The notes under the pieces: generated by a model
Told to the model about the DNA's origin: nothing
What the model saw: the letters and a program-made list of their open reading frames with translations, nothing else
Databases searched by the model: none
Position numbers and translations under genes: made by a program
Part shown: positions 1 to 6,451 of the stretch, piece by piece
How the letters are laid out: each line of letters starts with the position of its first letter
How positions within the stretch are numbered: the first letter of the stretch is position 1
Source: JBOHCT01 sp050699055
Lineage (GTDB): Bacteria > Actinomycetota > Actinomycetes > Streptosporangiales > JBOHCT01
NCBI GenBank assembly: GCA_050699055.1
Contig: JBOHCT010000059.1
Span: forward strand, 1 to 20,240
DNA length: 20,240 bases
Direction of reading: 5' to 3'

Positions 1-4
1 CAAG

Positions 5-10
5 TAATCT
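5..10 (+). promoter_or_regulatory. Possible -10 element of the DUF2516 gene
   Basis: TAATCT lies about 40 bases before the first gene and resembles an actinobacterial -10 box. A matching -35 would lie outside the window, so this is weak. Just after it, bases 16-35 can form a small GC-rich hairpin (CAGC-GGGG paired with CCCC-GCTG, with one bulged G), followed by the ribosome binding site GGGAGAGG. Confidence 0.25.
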
Positions 11-48
11 GTACCCAGCGGGGCCGCCCCGGCTGACGGGAGAGGCAG

Positions 49-375
49 ATGGGTAGCTTTCTTGCGCCGTTGTACAGCTTCTTCGGCATCCTCGTCTTGG
101 CAGCGCTCGTGGTGAAGGTCTGGGCGCTGGTCGACGCGGCGGTTCGGCCCTCTCAGGCCTACCTCGCGGCCGACAAGCAGAGCAAGGCCGTGTGGCTGGT
201 CATCCTCGGCATCGCCGTGCTCGTCAGCCTGCTGTTCGGCCGGGGACTGTTCAGCATTTTCCAGATCGCCGCGTTCATCGCCGCCGCCGTCTACCTCGTC
301 GACGTCCGCCCGGCCGTGCGGCAACTGCGCCGTGGCGGCGGGTCGAGCAGCACCGGGCCGTACGGCCCCTGGTGA
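49..375 (+). CDS. DUF2516 family membrane protein
   Basis: A 108-residue protein with hydrophobic segments near residues 8-30, 47-62 and 68-85 and a basic, Gly/Ser-rich tail. The early pattern (VKVWALVDAAVRP, then YLAADKQSK and KAVWLVIL) matches the actinobacterial DUF2516 family as I know it. These are small integral membrane proteins of unknown function. The ATG follows GGGAGAGG at close spacing. Nothing in the sequence suggests a reaction or partner. The downstream AlaX gene is on the same strand but is separated by a repeat-bearing gap of about 150 bases, so the two are probably not tightly coupled. The family call is fairly secure; the function is unknown. Confidence 0.75.
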   Translation: MGSFLAPLYSFFGILVLAALVVKVWALVDAAVRPSQAYLAADKQSKAVWLVILGIAVLVSLLFGRGLFSIFQIAAFIAAAVYLVDVRPAVRQLRRGGGSSSTGPYGPW

Positions 376-411
376 CCCCGAGCGCGTGCGCGCGACCGCG
401 CGACCGCGCGA

Positions 412-479
412 CAAGATCCGTTTCAGCGGTAACGAAACCGCAATCTCTGGCAGGGTCCGTGCGCGCCAAACAGATCTTG
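412..479. repeat. Intergenic 64-bp repeat, copy A
   Basis: The ends are a perfect 7-bp inverted repeat, CAAGATC (412-418) and GATCTTG (473-479). GATCCG starts at 415 and GGT lies at positions 14-16 of the unit, as in the three other copies at 1291, 7242 and 11972. A small internal stem pairs GCGGT (426-430) with ACCGC (437-441). It occupies the gap between the DUF2516 and AlaX genes. Function unknown: possibly a transcription or processing element, or a non-autonomous mobile repeat. Confidence 0.6.
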
Positions 480-523
480 ACCGGGCGCGCGGATGGGTGG
501 GCGCGACCTCGTAGGCTTCCCTC

Positions 524-1258
524 ATGCACCGCGACGCGCACGGCAGGACAAGCAGGCTCGCGCTCGCCGACGCCACCCTGCGGGAATGGGACGCCACGGT
601 CCTCGACGCCTCGCCCGAGGGTATCGTGCTCGACCGGTCGGCGTTCTATCCCGGAGGCGGCGGCCAGCCGCCCGACCAGGGTGTACTGCTCTGGGGCGGT
701 GTCCAGACCCTTATCGTCGACGTCCGCCGCGGCGATGATCTCTGCCTGCTGCCCGCCGAGGGCGATCCGATCCCCCCGCCGGGCACGAGCGTACGGGGGG
801 CGGTCGAGGACGAGCGGCGCACGGGCCTGATGCGCACCCACTCCGCCCTGCACCTGCTCTCCGGTGTGGTGTTCCGCGACTACGGTTGCCTCGTCACCGG
901 CGGGAACATGGAGCCGTACACCGCGCGGATGGACTTCAACCTGCCCGAGGTGCCGCCGGGGTTCAAGGAGGCGGTTGAGACCGCGTGCAACGCCGAGGTG
1001 GCGGCCGACCGGCGCGTCGACGTGAAGGTACTGCCGCGCGAGGAGGCCTTCGAGATCCCAGACATCGTCCGCACCGCCTCGAACCTTCTGCCTCCCGGCC
1101 TCACCGAGGTACGGATCGTCGACATCGTCGGGCTCGACACCCAGGCCGACGGCGGTACCCACGTCGCGTCGACCCGTCAGATCGGCGCCGTCGAGGTGGC
1201 GAAGGTGGAGAACAAGGGCAAGGGCTTCCGGCGGGTGCGCCTCCGCGTCCGCGACTGA
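524..1258 (+). CDS. AlaX-type alanyl-tRNA editing hydrolase
   Basis: A 244-residue free-standing homologue of the editing domain of alanyl-tRNA synthetase. It would hydrolyse Ser- or Gly-tRNA(Ala) in the cytoplasm. An N-terminal beta-barrel region has the conserved FYPGGGGQP motif (41-50). The zinc-site motif HSALH supplies H106 and H110. The second half, normally CGGTH, reads DGGTH (209-213), so Asp replaces Cys; from memory this variant is common in bacterial AlaX proteins. The C-terminal KVENKGKGFRR stretch is also typical. The length fits AlaX-M. No clear Shine-Dalgarno precedes the ATG; I chose it because the conserved domain begins shortly afterwards. Repeats flank the gene on both sides. 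Confidence 0.85.
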   Translation: MHRDAHGRTSRLALADATLREWDATVLDASPEGIVLDRSAFYPGGGGQPPDQGVLLWGGVQTLIVDVRRGDDLCLLPAEGDPIPPPGTSVRGAVEDERRTGLMRTHSALHLLSGVVFRDYGCLVTGGNMEPYTARMDFNLPEVPPGFKEAVETACNAEVAADRRVDVKVLPREEAFEIPDIVRTASNLLPPGLTEVRIVDIVGLDTQADGGTHVASTRQIGAVEVAKVENKGKGFRRVRLRVRD

Positions 1259-1290
1259 GCGGCGAGCGCCTGGGGCGTCTCCGCTGACGC

Positions 1291-1356
1291 GGGATCCGTT
1301 CCTGGGGTCCAGAAGAGCAGTTTCCTGGCAGTTTCTGACCACCAGCGCGGATCTTG
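1291..1356. repeat. Intergenic 64-bp repeat, copy B
   Basis: The unit runs from GATCCG (1293) to GCGGATCTTG (ending 1356), 64 bases. Bases 1306-1326 match bases 7259-7279 of copy C at 19 of 21 positions, around a shared GTCCAGAAG. It lies between the AlaX and MgtC genes, just upstream of the latter's ribosome binding site. Confidence 0.65.
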
Positions 1357-1379
1357 ACCCTGGAGAGGATACTGCCGAG

Positions 1380-2027
1380 ATGATCCACCTCACCTGGATA
1401 GAGATCATCCTCCGGGTGCTGCTCGCGCTCGGTGCCGCCGCGGTGATCGGGCTGGAGCGAGAACTGGCCTCGCAGCCGGCGGGGCTGCGTACTCACGTGC
1501 TGCTCGGGCTCGGCGCCGCGTTGTTCGCGCTCGCGGGACTCGAGGTCATGCACGCCGACCTCTCACGCATCGCCGCACAGGTGGCGAGCGGCGTCGGTTT
1601 CCTCGGCGCGGGCGCGATCCTGCAGGACCGGCAGCGGGTCCGCGGCCTCACCACGGCCGCGTCCCTGTGGGTGACGGCCGCGATCGGCGTGGCGGCGGGC
1701 ATCGGCGCCTACGTCGGGGTCGGGGTCGTCACGATCTTCGCCCTTGTCGTGCTCACGATCCTGAAGTGGATCGAGCGCGAGTTCTTCCCACGGCGTCGCG
1801 GACAGTCATTGTCCGTCGCGTTCACCAGGGATATCGGGCTCGAGGGCGCACTCGACGATGTCCGCCGCGTGGTCGGCCCGGTCGACCTGCGTCAGGTGAC
1901 GCCGGCCCCCGACGGTGGGCACCGACTCGTCGGCAGCATCCGCATGCTCAAGGGCCGTGATCTCGTGGCGGTGGCGGAGGAGCTGCGCTCGTTGCCCGGC
2001 GTGACCGGCGTCAGCCTCGAGCGCTGA
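1380..2027 (+). CDS. MgtC/SapB family membrane protein
   Basis: A 215-residue protein. The N-terminal 125 residues hold about four transmembrane helices with the MgtC/SapB signature: GLERELASQPAGLRTH early, then a Gly-rich SGVGFLGAGAI and the GLTTAASLWVTAAIG block. A soluble C-terminal domain of about 75 residues follows, as in many family members, and may be ACT-like. The family is linked to magnesium limitation, virulence and phosphate control in other bacteria; its direct activity is unsettled. The ATG follows GGAGAGG. No Mg-responsive leader is apparent, and the upstream gap holds repeat copy B. Family call secure, role inferred only. Confidence 0.85.
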   Translation: MIHLTWIEIILRVLLALGAAAVIGLERELASQPAGLRTHVLLGLGAALFALAGLEVMHADLSRIAAQVASGVGFLGAGAILQDRQRVRGLTTAASLWVTAAIGVAAGIGAYVGVGVVTIFALVVLTILKWIEREFFPRRRGQSLSVAFTRDIGLEGALDDVRRVVGPVDLRQVTPAPDGGHRLVGSIRMLKGRDLVAVAEELRSLPGVTGVSLER

Positions 2028-2065
2028 CCGGAGCCAGGAGGCCCGGAGGGCCGCGCCCGCGAGGT

Positions 2066-2581
2066 TCACGACCCAGCTTTGGGCGCGTTGTCGAACGCGT
2101 CGTAGACGTCCTGGGTGAACAGCACGAAGCGGACCTCCTCGACGCGCGTGTCCGCCGACCGCACGGTCTCCACCGCGACGCGGGCGGCGTCGTCGGTGGG
2201 CCACCCGTACACGCCCGCCGACACCGCGGGGAAGGCCACCGTACGAGCTCCCAGCTCGTCGGCCACGCCGAGCGACCTGCGGTAGCAGGACGCGAGGAGG
2301 TGGGAGCGGTCCGCACTCTTCGCGTACACAGGCCCCACCGTGTGGATCACCCACCTGGCCGGCAGGTCGCCCGCTGTCGTGGCGACGGCCGCGCCGGCCG
2401 GCAGGCCGTCCGGGTAGCGGTCGGCCCGGACCTGTTGGCATTCCTCGAGGATGGTCCCGCCGCCGCGCCGGTGGATGGCGCCGTCGACCCCGCCGCCGCC
2501 CATCAGCGAGGAGTTCGCGGCGTTGACCACCGCGTCGACCCGCTGTTCCGTGATGTCGCCCTTGACCAGTGTGATGTTCAT
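2066..2581 (-). CDS. Macro-domain ADP-ribose hydrolase (O-acetyl-ADP-ribose deacetylase-like)
   Basis: A 171-residue single-domain protein. It begins MNITLVKGDIT and carries the macro-domain core NAANSSLMGGGGVDGAIH (about residues 20-37), then WVIHTVGP and the late loop FPAVSAGVYGWP. These form the ADP-ribose pocket of the YmdB/MacroD class, which removes O-acetyl from ADP-ribose or mono-ADP-ribose from proteins. The length is typical for YmdB. In-frame ATGs at 2590 and 2593 are alternative starts; I chose 2581 because the domain starts there and GATGGGG lies just upstream. A possible small membrane-protein gene ends a few bases upstream on the same strand, so the two may form one unit read leftward from the BlaI operator. 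Confidence 0.85.
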   Translation of the reverse strand: MNITLVKGDITEQRVDAVVNAANSSLMGGGGVDGAIHRRGGGTILEECQQVRADRYPDGLPAGAAVATTAGDLPARWVIHTVGPVYAKSADRSHLLASCYRRSLGVADELGARTVAFPAVSAGVYGWPTDDAARVAVETVRSADTRVEEVRFVLFTQDVYDAFDNAPKAGS

Positions 2582-2600
2582 GAACCCCATCATCCCGGGG

Positions 2601-2795
2601 TCATCGCGAGCGCTGGAACAGGGTGTACGGCCAGGCGAAGGAGGGTAGGAGGACGACCGCTCCGATCGCGAGCGCGACGAGCAGAACCTCGAGGACAGCC
2701 CGCCCGTCACCTTCGCCGGGCGGCTCGGCGAGCGGACGGTAGGCCCGATCCCCCATGCGCTGGCCGCACCACTCCGCGAACAAGGTCGGCGCCAC
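2601..2795 (-). CDS. Possible small single-pass membrane protein
   Basis: A 64-residue reading frame with a GTG start; an internal ATG at 2756 would give 51 residues. The C-terminal half contains one strong hydrophobic segment (VLEVLLVALAIGAVVLLP) followed by FAWPYTLFQRSR. I recognise no family. In its favour, it ends about 10-20 bases before the macro-domain gene. A -10-like TGCTAT (2806-2811, minus strand) also sits just before the GTG, next to the BlaI palindrome, so a short-leader divergent transcript is plausible. Against it, it is short, has no Shine-Dalgarno, and lies in high-GC DNA where such frames arise by chance. It could also be a remnant of a longer membrane protein. Confidence 0.38.
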   Translation of the reverse strand: MAPTLFAEWCGQRMGDRAYRPLAEPPGEGDGRAVLEVLLVALAIGAVVLLPSFAWPYTLFQRSR

Positions 2796-2821
2796 CGAAG
2801 AGCAGATAGCAGGTGGCGTCG

Positions 2822-2856
2822 GCCTCGTAGTACTACTAAGCGTAGTACTACGAGGC
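2822..2856. promoter_or_regulatory. BlaI/MecI-type operator palindrome
   Basis: A perfect inverted repeat has 15-bp arms (2822-2836 and 2842-2856) around the 5-base loop TAAGC. Each arm contains the self-complementary decamer GTAGTACTAC (2827-2836 and 2842-2851), with centres 15 bp apart. TACTAC/GTAGTA dyads are typical operators of actinobacterial BlaI-family repressors, and a BlaI-family gene starts 14 bases downstream. The site lies between divergent reading frames and would cover the -35 regions of both, so autorepression plus control of the leftward genes is likely. Confidence 0.8.
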
Positions 2857-2857
2857 G

Positions 2858-2863
2858 TAGACT
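2858..2863 (+). promoter_or_regulatory. Possible -10 of a leaderless blaI-type transcript
   Basis: TAGACT lies seven bases before the GTG at 2870. There is no convincing ribosome binding site (GAGG is 14 bases away). Transcription would therefore start at or near the GTG and give a leaderless mRNA. Its -35 region would fall inside the operator palindrome. Confidence 0.4.
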
Positions 2864-2869
2864 ATCTAC

Positions 2870-3232
2870 GTGAACCGGCTCGGCGAACTCGAACGTTCGG
2901 TCATGGAGGTCCTGTGGGAGCGGCACGAGCCCGCGACCGTGCGGGATGTGGCGCGGGCGCTGGCCAGCGAGCGCGAGCTCGCGCACACGACAGTCATGAC
3001 AGTCCTGGATCGTCTCGCAAAGAAGGGGTTCGCTCGTCGGGAGCGTGACGGCAGGGCTTGGCGCTACCGTCCGGCCGCGAGCCGCGAGGCGTACGTGACC
3101 GAGCTCATGCTGGACGCCCTCGACCTCACCGGCGATCGCGACGCCGCCCTGACCAGGTTCGCTCGTTCGGTGTCGGGGGAGGAGGCGGGCGCGTTGCGCC
3201 GGGCGCTCGACGAGCTGGAGGGCGGGTCATGA
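2870..3232 (+). CDS. BlaI/MecI/CopY family transcriptional repressor
   Basis: A 120-residue protein with the family's N-terminal winged helix (about residues 2-70: LGELERSVMEVLW, TVRDVARAL, HTTVMTVLDRLAKKGFARRE, WRYRP). A C-terminal dimerisation helix region follows (FARSVSGEEAGALRRAL). It would bind the TACTAC-rich palindrome just upstream and repress its own operon. In the best-studied systems, a membrane metallopeptidase sensor of the BlaR1/M56 type cleaves the repressor; here an M56 peptidase follows, as expected for such a pair. The GTG start is probably leaderless. The stop TGA at 3230-3232 overlaps the ATG of a short ORF, which itself overlaps the peptidase start. The inducing signal is unknown. 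Confidence 0.9.
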   Translation: MNRLGELERSVMEVLWERHEPATVRDVARALASERELAHTTVMTVLDRLAKKGFARRERDGRAWRYRPAASREAYVTELMLDALDLTGDRDAALTRFARSVSGEEAGALRRALDELEGGS

Positions 3233-3381
3233 CAACGTATCCCGGCGTCCGCCGCCGTTCCGCCGCCGCACCCGCTCCTCGCTGCGCTGCGATGCTCAGC
3301 AGCGAAGGAGTGGAACGCGAAGCTCCCCCGGAGCTCGCGCGAAGCGGTCGCGAGATCAACACCGGGGAGGCCGCCTCATGA
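3229..3381 (+). CDS. Short coupled ORF before the M56 gene / start-codon-associated repeat, copy 1
   Basis: A 50-residue frame starting MTTYPGVRRRS. Its ATG overlaps the repressor's TGA and follows GGAGGG at 6 bases. Its own TGA overlaps the ATGA of the M56 gene, so it forms a link in a chain of 4-base overlaps. The 7-mer TCATGAC occurs at both edges (3227-3233 and 3376-3382), as a target duplication would. The first 33 bases match the short ORF at 6326 at 26 positions. It is either a translated coupling peptide or an inserted repeat that carries a new ribosome binding site (GGGGAGG, 3364-3370). It contains stems CGCTGC/GCAGCG (3285-3304) and AGCTCC/GGAGCT (3321-3335). No known protein family recognised. 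Confidence 0.4.
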   Translation: MTTYPGVRRRSAAAPAPRCAAMLSSEGVEREAPPELARSGREINTGEAAS

Positions 3382-4316
3382 CCCTGGCCGCGGCCTTCCT
3401 CTTGCTGGCCGTCCTCTGCACGGTCGGCGCGTCGGCCCTGGCCGGCGCGCGGTGGCCGCTGCGCGCTCCGCGCTCGGCGATCGCGCTATGGCAGGCGTTG
3501 GGCTTGGCCTGGGGGCTCGCCCTCATCGGCGCCGCGCTCGCCGCCGGCCTCGCGCCGTACGGGCGAGGGGTGACGCTCGGCCTCGCTAGCCTCGCCTCCG
3601 ACCTTGCCTCCGAGGGGGTGGGCGGACACCTCGAAACCCAGCTCGGTTACTCTCACGTCGCGGCGCTGGCAGTGGGGGCACTGCTCATCACGAGCCTGGT
3701 GAGTGCCCTGGTCGCCTCGTTCTTCGACGTCGTCGCCGCGCGCCGGCGCCACCGCGCGCTGCTCGCCCTCGTGGGGCACGGCGACCCGGAGGCGCCAGGC
3801 GCCCTTGTCCTCGACCACCCCGCCGCCGCGGCATACTGCCTGCCCGGCGTTCGCGCGCGGGTGGTCGTGAGCGAAGGGGCGCTGCGGCTCCTCGACCCCG
3901 CCGAGCTCCGGGCCGTACTCGCCCACGAGCGTGCACATGCCCGGGAACGTCACGATCTCGTGCTGCTGCCGTTCAGCGCACTGTGCCGGGTGCTGCCGCG
4001 CTTCCGTGTCGTGCGCGAGGCGCTCGATACCGTCGGGCTGCTCGTGGAGATGTGCGCGGACGATCGCGCGCGTCGGGAGCACGCGGACCGCCTTCTCGCG
4101 TGCGCGCTGCTGCGGTTTGGTACCTCGGACACGGCGGGCGTTCCCTCTGGGGCGCTCGCTATCGCGGACGCTGTCGACACGGCCGTCGTCACACGCGTGC
4201 GGCGCCTTCTGGAACCGCCGCCCGCACTGCCCGGGCGACTGCGTGCCGCGGCCCTCGCCGCAGCGGTCGTGCTCGTCGCGCTGGCCGCCGTCCTGCTCTG
4301 CGTCCCAGTGTCCTGA
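3378..4316 (+). CDS. M56 family membrane metallopeptidase (BlaR1-like)
   Basis: A 312-residue membrane zinc peptidase. Hydrophobic segments lie near residues 3-24, 36-60 and 97-120, with a final helix at about 288-308. The zinc motif HERAH is at 183-187 (HExxH form) in the context ELRAVLAHERAHARERHD, and a conserved loop near 205-235 ends in EMCADDRAR. It would sit in the cytoplasmic membrane and is the natural partner of the upstream BlaI-type repressor, probably cleaving or inactivating it on a signal. It lacks the large extracellular penicillin-sensor domain of staphylococcal BlaR1, so beta-lactam sensing should not be assumed. The ATG follows GGGGAGG at 7 bases and overlaps the stop of the short ORF before it. 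Confidence 0.85.
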   Translation: MTLAAAFLLLAVLCTVGASALAGARWPLRAPRSAIALWQALGLAWGLALIGAALAAGLAPYGRGVTLGLASLASDLASEGVGGHLETQLGYSHVAALAVGALLITSLVSALVASFFDVVAARRRHRALLALVGHGDPEAPGALVLDHPAAAAYCLPGVRARVVVSEGALRLLDPAELRAVLAHERAHARERHDLVLLPFSALCRVLPRFRVVREALDTVGLLVEMCADDRARREHADRLLACALLRFGTSDTAGVPSGALAIADAVDTAVVTRVRRLLEPPPALPGRLRAAALAAAVVLVALAAVLLCVPVS

Positions 4317-4360
4317 GCTGAGTCCGAGGCCACATCGCTGGCCGAGGTCGGCCACATCGG

Positions 4361-4387
4361 GGAATCGCCCTGGTGTCCCGTGGAGTT
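4361..4387 (+). promoter_or_regulatory. Possible sigma-R-type promoter upstream of mshA
   Basis: GGAAT (4361-4365, preceded by GG) and GTT (4385-4387) are separated by 19 bases. This is close to the Streptomyces SigR consensus, GGAAT-N18/19-GTT. From established knowledge, SigR controls mycothiol genes including mshA in S. coelicolor. The leader to the GTG at 4513 would be about 120 bases. The motif is short, so chance is not excluded. Confidence 0.4.
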
Positions 4388-4512
4388 GTGCTGTCGGAGC
4401 GTAGAGACCGCGCGGATAGGTACTGGATCGCAGAGCGGCTCAGGGCCCGGCGAGCCGTGGGATGGCGTCGCAGCAGTCCTGTCCGCGCTCGCGTCCACGG
4501 AGGTGGTGTCGG

Positions 4513-5796
4513 GTGTGGGGACGAGCGGCGGTTGGTCGTGTCGCCATGGTCAGCGTCCACACCTCCCCCCTCGACCAGCCGGGCGGTGGCGACGCCGGAG
4601 GCCTGAACGTGTATGTCGTCGAGCTCGCCAAACGGCTCGCGAGGCGCGGCGTGAACGTCGAGATCTTCACTCGTGCCTCGTCCAGCGGACTCCCCTCCAC
4701 CGTCCAGCTGGCGCCCGGCGTACTCGTGCGACACGTGCTCGCCGGCCCGTACGGCCTGCTCGGCAAGCGGGAACTGCCGCCGCAGCTGTGTGCGTTCACC
4801 GCGGAGATGCTCGCGGCCGAGGCCGCCCGCGAACCCGGCGCGTACGACCTCGTCCACTCCCACTACTGGCTGTCTGGGCAGGTAGGCAGGCTCGTCGCCG
4901 AGCGATGGGGCGTACCCCTCGTGCACTCGATGCACACGATGGCCAAGGTCAAGAACGCCGTTCACGTGGCCGGAGAAATCCCCGAGCCGCCTGCGCGTGA
5001 GCGCGAGGAGGAACGCATCGCGGTCGCCGCCGACCGGCTCGTCGCCAGTACCGGGGAGGAGGCGGCACAGCTCGTCGCGCTGTACGGGGCGACCGCCGAC
5101 CGGGTGCGCGTGGTGCCGCCGGGCGTCGACCTGTCGGCCTACCACCCGGGGCCGGCCGCGGAGGCGCGCCGCAGGCTCGGGCTCGCCAGCGACGCCGCCG
5201 TCCTCTTGTTCGTCGGGAGGCTCCAGCCGCACAAGGCACCCGATCTGCTGCTGCGGGCCGCGGCGCGGCTTCTCACCAAGGATCCCGCGCTCGGGCGCCG
5301 CCTCGTCGTCGCCGTCGTGGGCGGCCCGAGCGGTGGCGACCTGGGCGAGCGGGCTCGACTCGGCAGACTCGCCGCCGACCTGGGGATCGAGAGCGTCGTC
5401 CGATTCGAGGACCCCGGACCCTCCACCTGGCTGGCCGACTGGTACCGCGCGGCCACGGCGACGGTCGTCCCTTCCTACAGCGAGTCCTTCGGCCTCGCCG
5501 CGCTGGAGTCCCAAGCCTGCGGAACGCCGGTCGTGGCGGCGTCGGTGGGCGGCCTGCGGACGGCGGTGCGGGACGGGCTCACCGGGGTTCTGGTCGAGCG
5601 CCATGACCCCGCCCACTACGCCGAAGCGCTGCGCCGTCTGGTCACCGACCCGTCGTGGCGGTCGACGCTTGGGGGGCAGGCGGCCGCGCACGCGGCGCGG
5701 TTCGGGTGGGACACGACCGCCGAGCGGATCACCGAGGTGTATACCGGGGCCATGGCGCAGAAGCGGAGCGACAGCGCGACGGCGGTCAGTCGATGA
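4513..5796 (+). CDS. mshA: D-inositol-3-phosphate glycosyltransferase MshA (mycothiol synthesis)
   Basis: A 427-residue GT4-family, GT-B-fold enzyme. It joins UDP-GlcNAc to 1L-myo-inositol-1-phosphate, the first step of mycothiol synthesis. The MshA signature comes early (VSVHTSPLDQPGGGDAGGLN, followed by VYVVELAKRL), then HSHYWLSG, VHSMHTMAKVKN and VPPGVD. The donor-site motif is SYSESFGLAALE with its E-x7-E pair, followed by CGTPVVAASVGG. The GTG at 4513 is preferred because GGAGG (4499-4503) sits 9 bases before it; the ATG at 4546 is the alternative, and starts further upstream only add low-complexity sequence. The stop overlaps the next start (ATGA). The order mshA / ybjN-domain gene / gpm is conserved in actinobacteria. 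Confidence 0.93.
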   Translation: MWGRAAVGRVAMVSVHTSPLDQPGGGDAGGLNVYVVELAKRLARRGVNVEIFTRASSSGLPSTVQLAPGVLVRHVLAGPYGLLGKRELPPQLCAFTAEMLAAEAAREPGAYDLVHSHYWLSGQVGRLVAERWGVPLVHSMHTMAKVKNAVHVAGEIPEPPAREREEERIAVAADRLVASTGEEAAQLVALYGATADRVRVVPPGVDLSAYHPGPAAEARRRLGLASDAAVLLFVGRLQPHKAPDLLLRAAARLLTKDPALGRRLVVAVVGGPSGGDLGERARLGRLAADLGIESVVRFEDPGPSTWLADWYRAATATVVPSYSESFGLAALESQACGTPVVAASVGGLRTAVRDGLTGVLVERHDPAHYAEALRRLVTDPSWRSTLGGQAAAHAARFGWDTTAERITEVYTGAMAQKRSDSATAVSR

Positions 5797-6311
5797 CGAG
5801 CCGCGGGCAGCCCGCCGACGTCGGCCACCACGACACCGTCATCAAGGAGACGCTGGACGAGCGTGGGCTCGACTACGACCGTGAGCGTGCGGGCGCATAC
5901 CTCGTCAAGCTCGAAGGCCAGCACAAACTCGCCACTATGACGTGGCTGATCGTCGGAGAGCAGTGCGTGCACGTGGAGGCGTTCTTCGTTCGGCAGCCGC
6001 AGGAGAACCCCGGCGAGTTCTACCGTTTCCTGCTGGAACGCAGCGGGCGTATGTACGGCGTGCACTTTGCCGTCGATCGGCTCGGCGACGTGCACCTCGT
6101 CGGCCGCCTGCCGCTCGCGTCGGTCACCCCGGAGGAGATCGACCGCGTGCTCGGCTGTGTGCTCACCTACTCGGACGAGAACTTCGACAAGGCACTCGAG
6201 CTCGGCTTCGCGTCGAGCATCCGCCGCGAGTGGGAATGGCGTGAGAAGCGGGGCGAAAGCCTCGCGAACCTCCGCGCCTTCGCCCGCTTCGCCGACCCCA
6301 GGCGCCGGTGA
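5793..6311 (+). CDS. YbjN domain protein
   Basis: A 172-residue soluble protein starting MTSRGQPADVG. Its ATGA overlaps the mshA stop, so translation is coupled. It belongs to the YbjN/type III secretion-chaperone-like fold family: an N-terminal helix (VIKETLDERGLDY) is followed by a mixed alpha/beta region (WLIVGEQCVHVEAFFVRQP, FYRFLLERSGRMYGVHFAVD, GDVHLVGRLPL) and a helical C-terminus rich in Glu and Arg. In Mycobacterium the homologue is likewise next to mshA and close to gpm1. The biochemical role is unknown; coupling to mshA hints at a link to mycothiol metabolism but does not prove one. Longer in-frame starts lie inside mshA and were rejected. Confidence 0.85.
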   Translation: MTSRGQPADVGHHDTVIKETLDERGLDYDRERAGAYLVKLEGQHKLATMTWLIVGEQCVHVEAFFVRQPQENPGEFYRFLLERSGRMYGVHFAVDRLGDVHLVGRLPLASVTPEEIDRVLGCVLTYSDENFDKALELGFASSIRREWEWREKRGESLANLRAFARFADPRRR

Positions 6312-6325
6312 GTAAGGTCGAGCGC

Positions 6326-6451
6326 ATGACGGCGTGTCCCGGTGTCCTCCTCCGCTCCTGCACCCCACGAAAACGCTTCGCGTTTCCGTGGGGGCCCTGC
6401 GGCTCGCTCGCCGTCGCTCGCTGCGATGCTCGCTTTGGAGGCCCCTCTTGA
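6326..6451 (+). CDS. Short coupled ORF before gpm / start-codon-associated repeat, copy 2
   Basis: A 41-residue frame starting MTACPGVLLRS, preceded by AAGG at about 6 bases. Its TGA (6449-6451) overlaps the TTG start of the phosphoglycerate mutase gene. The left edge matches the short ORF at 3229 (26 of 33 bases). Both copies contain CTGCGATGCTC near the middle and end with GGAGGCC, a short C/T stretch and (A/T)TGACC. Inside is a strong hairpin (6363-6393). It may be a leader peptide coupled to gpm, or a nucleotide repeat inserted at the start codon. The peptide resembles no protein family I can name. Confidence 0.35.
   Translation: MTACPGVLLRSCTPRKRFAFPWGPCGSLAVARCDARFGGPS
6363..6393 (+). 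other. Strong hairpin in the gpm leader
   Basis: CCCCACGAAAACGC (6363-6376) pairs with bases 6380-6393 around the loop TTC. There are 13 pairs of 14 and one A/C mismatch. No T-run follows, so it is not a standard terminator. It lies inside the short ORF ahead of gpm and could slow ribosomes or affect access to the downstream ribosome binding site, or it may simply be part of a repeat element. Confidence 0.6.

Noticed and set aside
275..1408. Long minus-strand frame (377 codons) over the AlaX gene
   Set aside because: It is a shadow of a clear AlaX gene on the plus strand; the product is Arg/Gly-rich with no family pattern.
4189..5691. 500-codon minus-strand frame opposite mshA
   Set aside because: mshA has full family motifs on the plus strand; the shadow frame reflects high-GC codon bias.
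6334..6447. Upstream in-frame extension of phosphoglycerate mutase
   Set aside because: The family N-terminus begins at the TTG at 6448, which has its own GGAGG; the extension is unrelated to the family.
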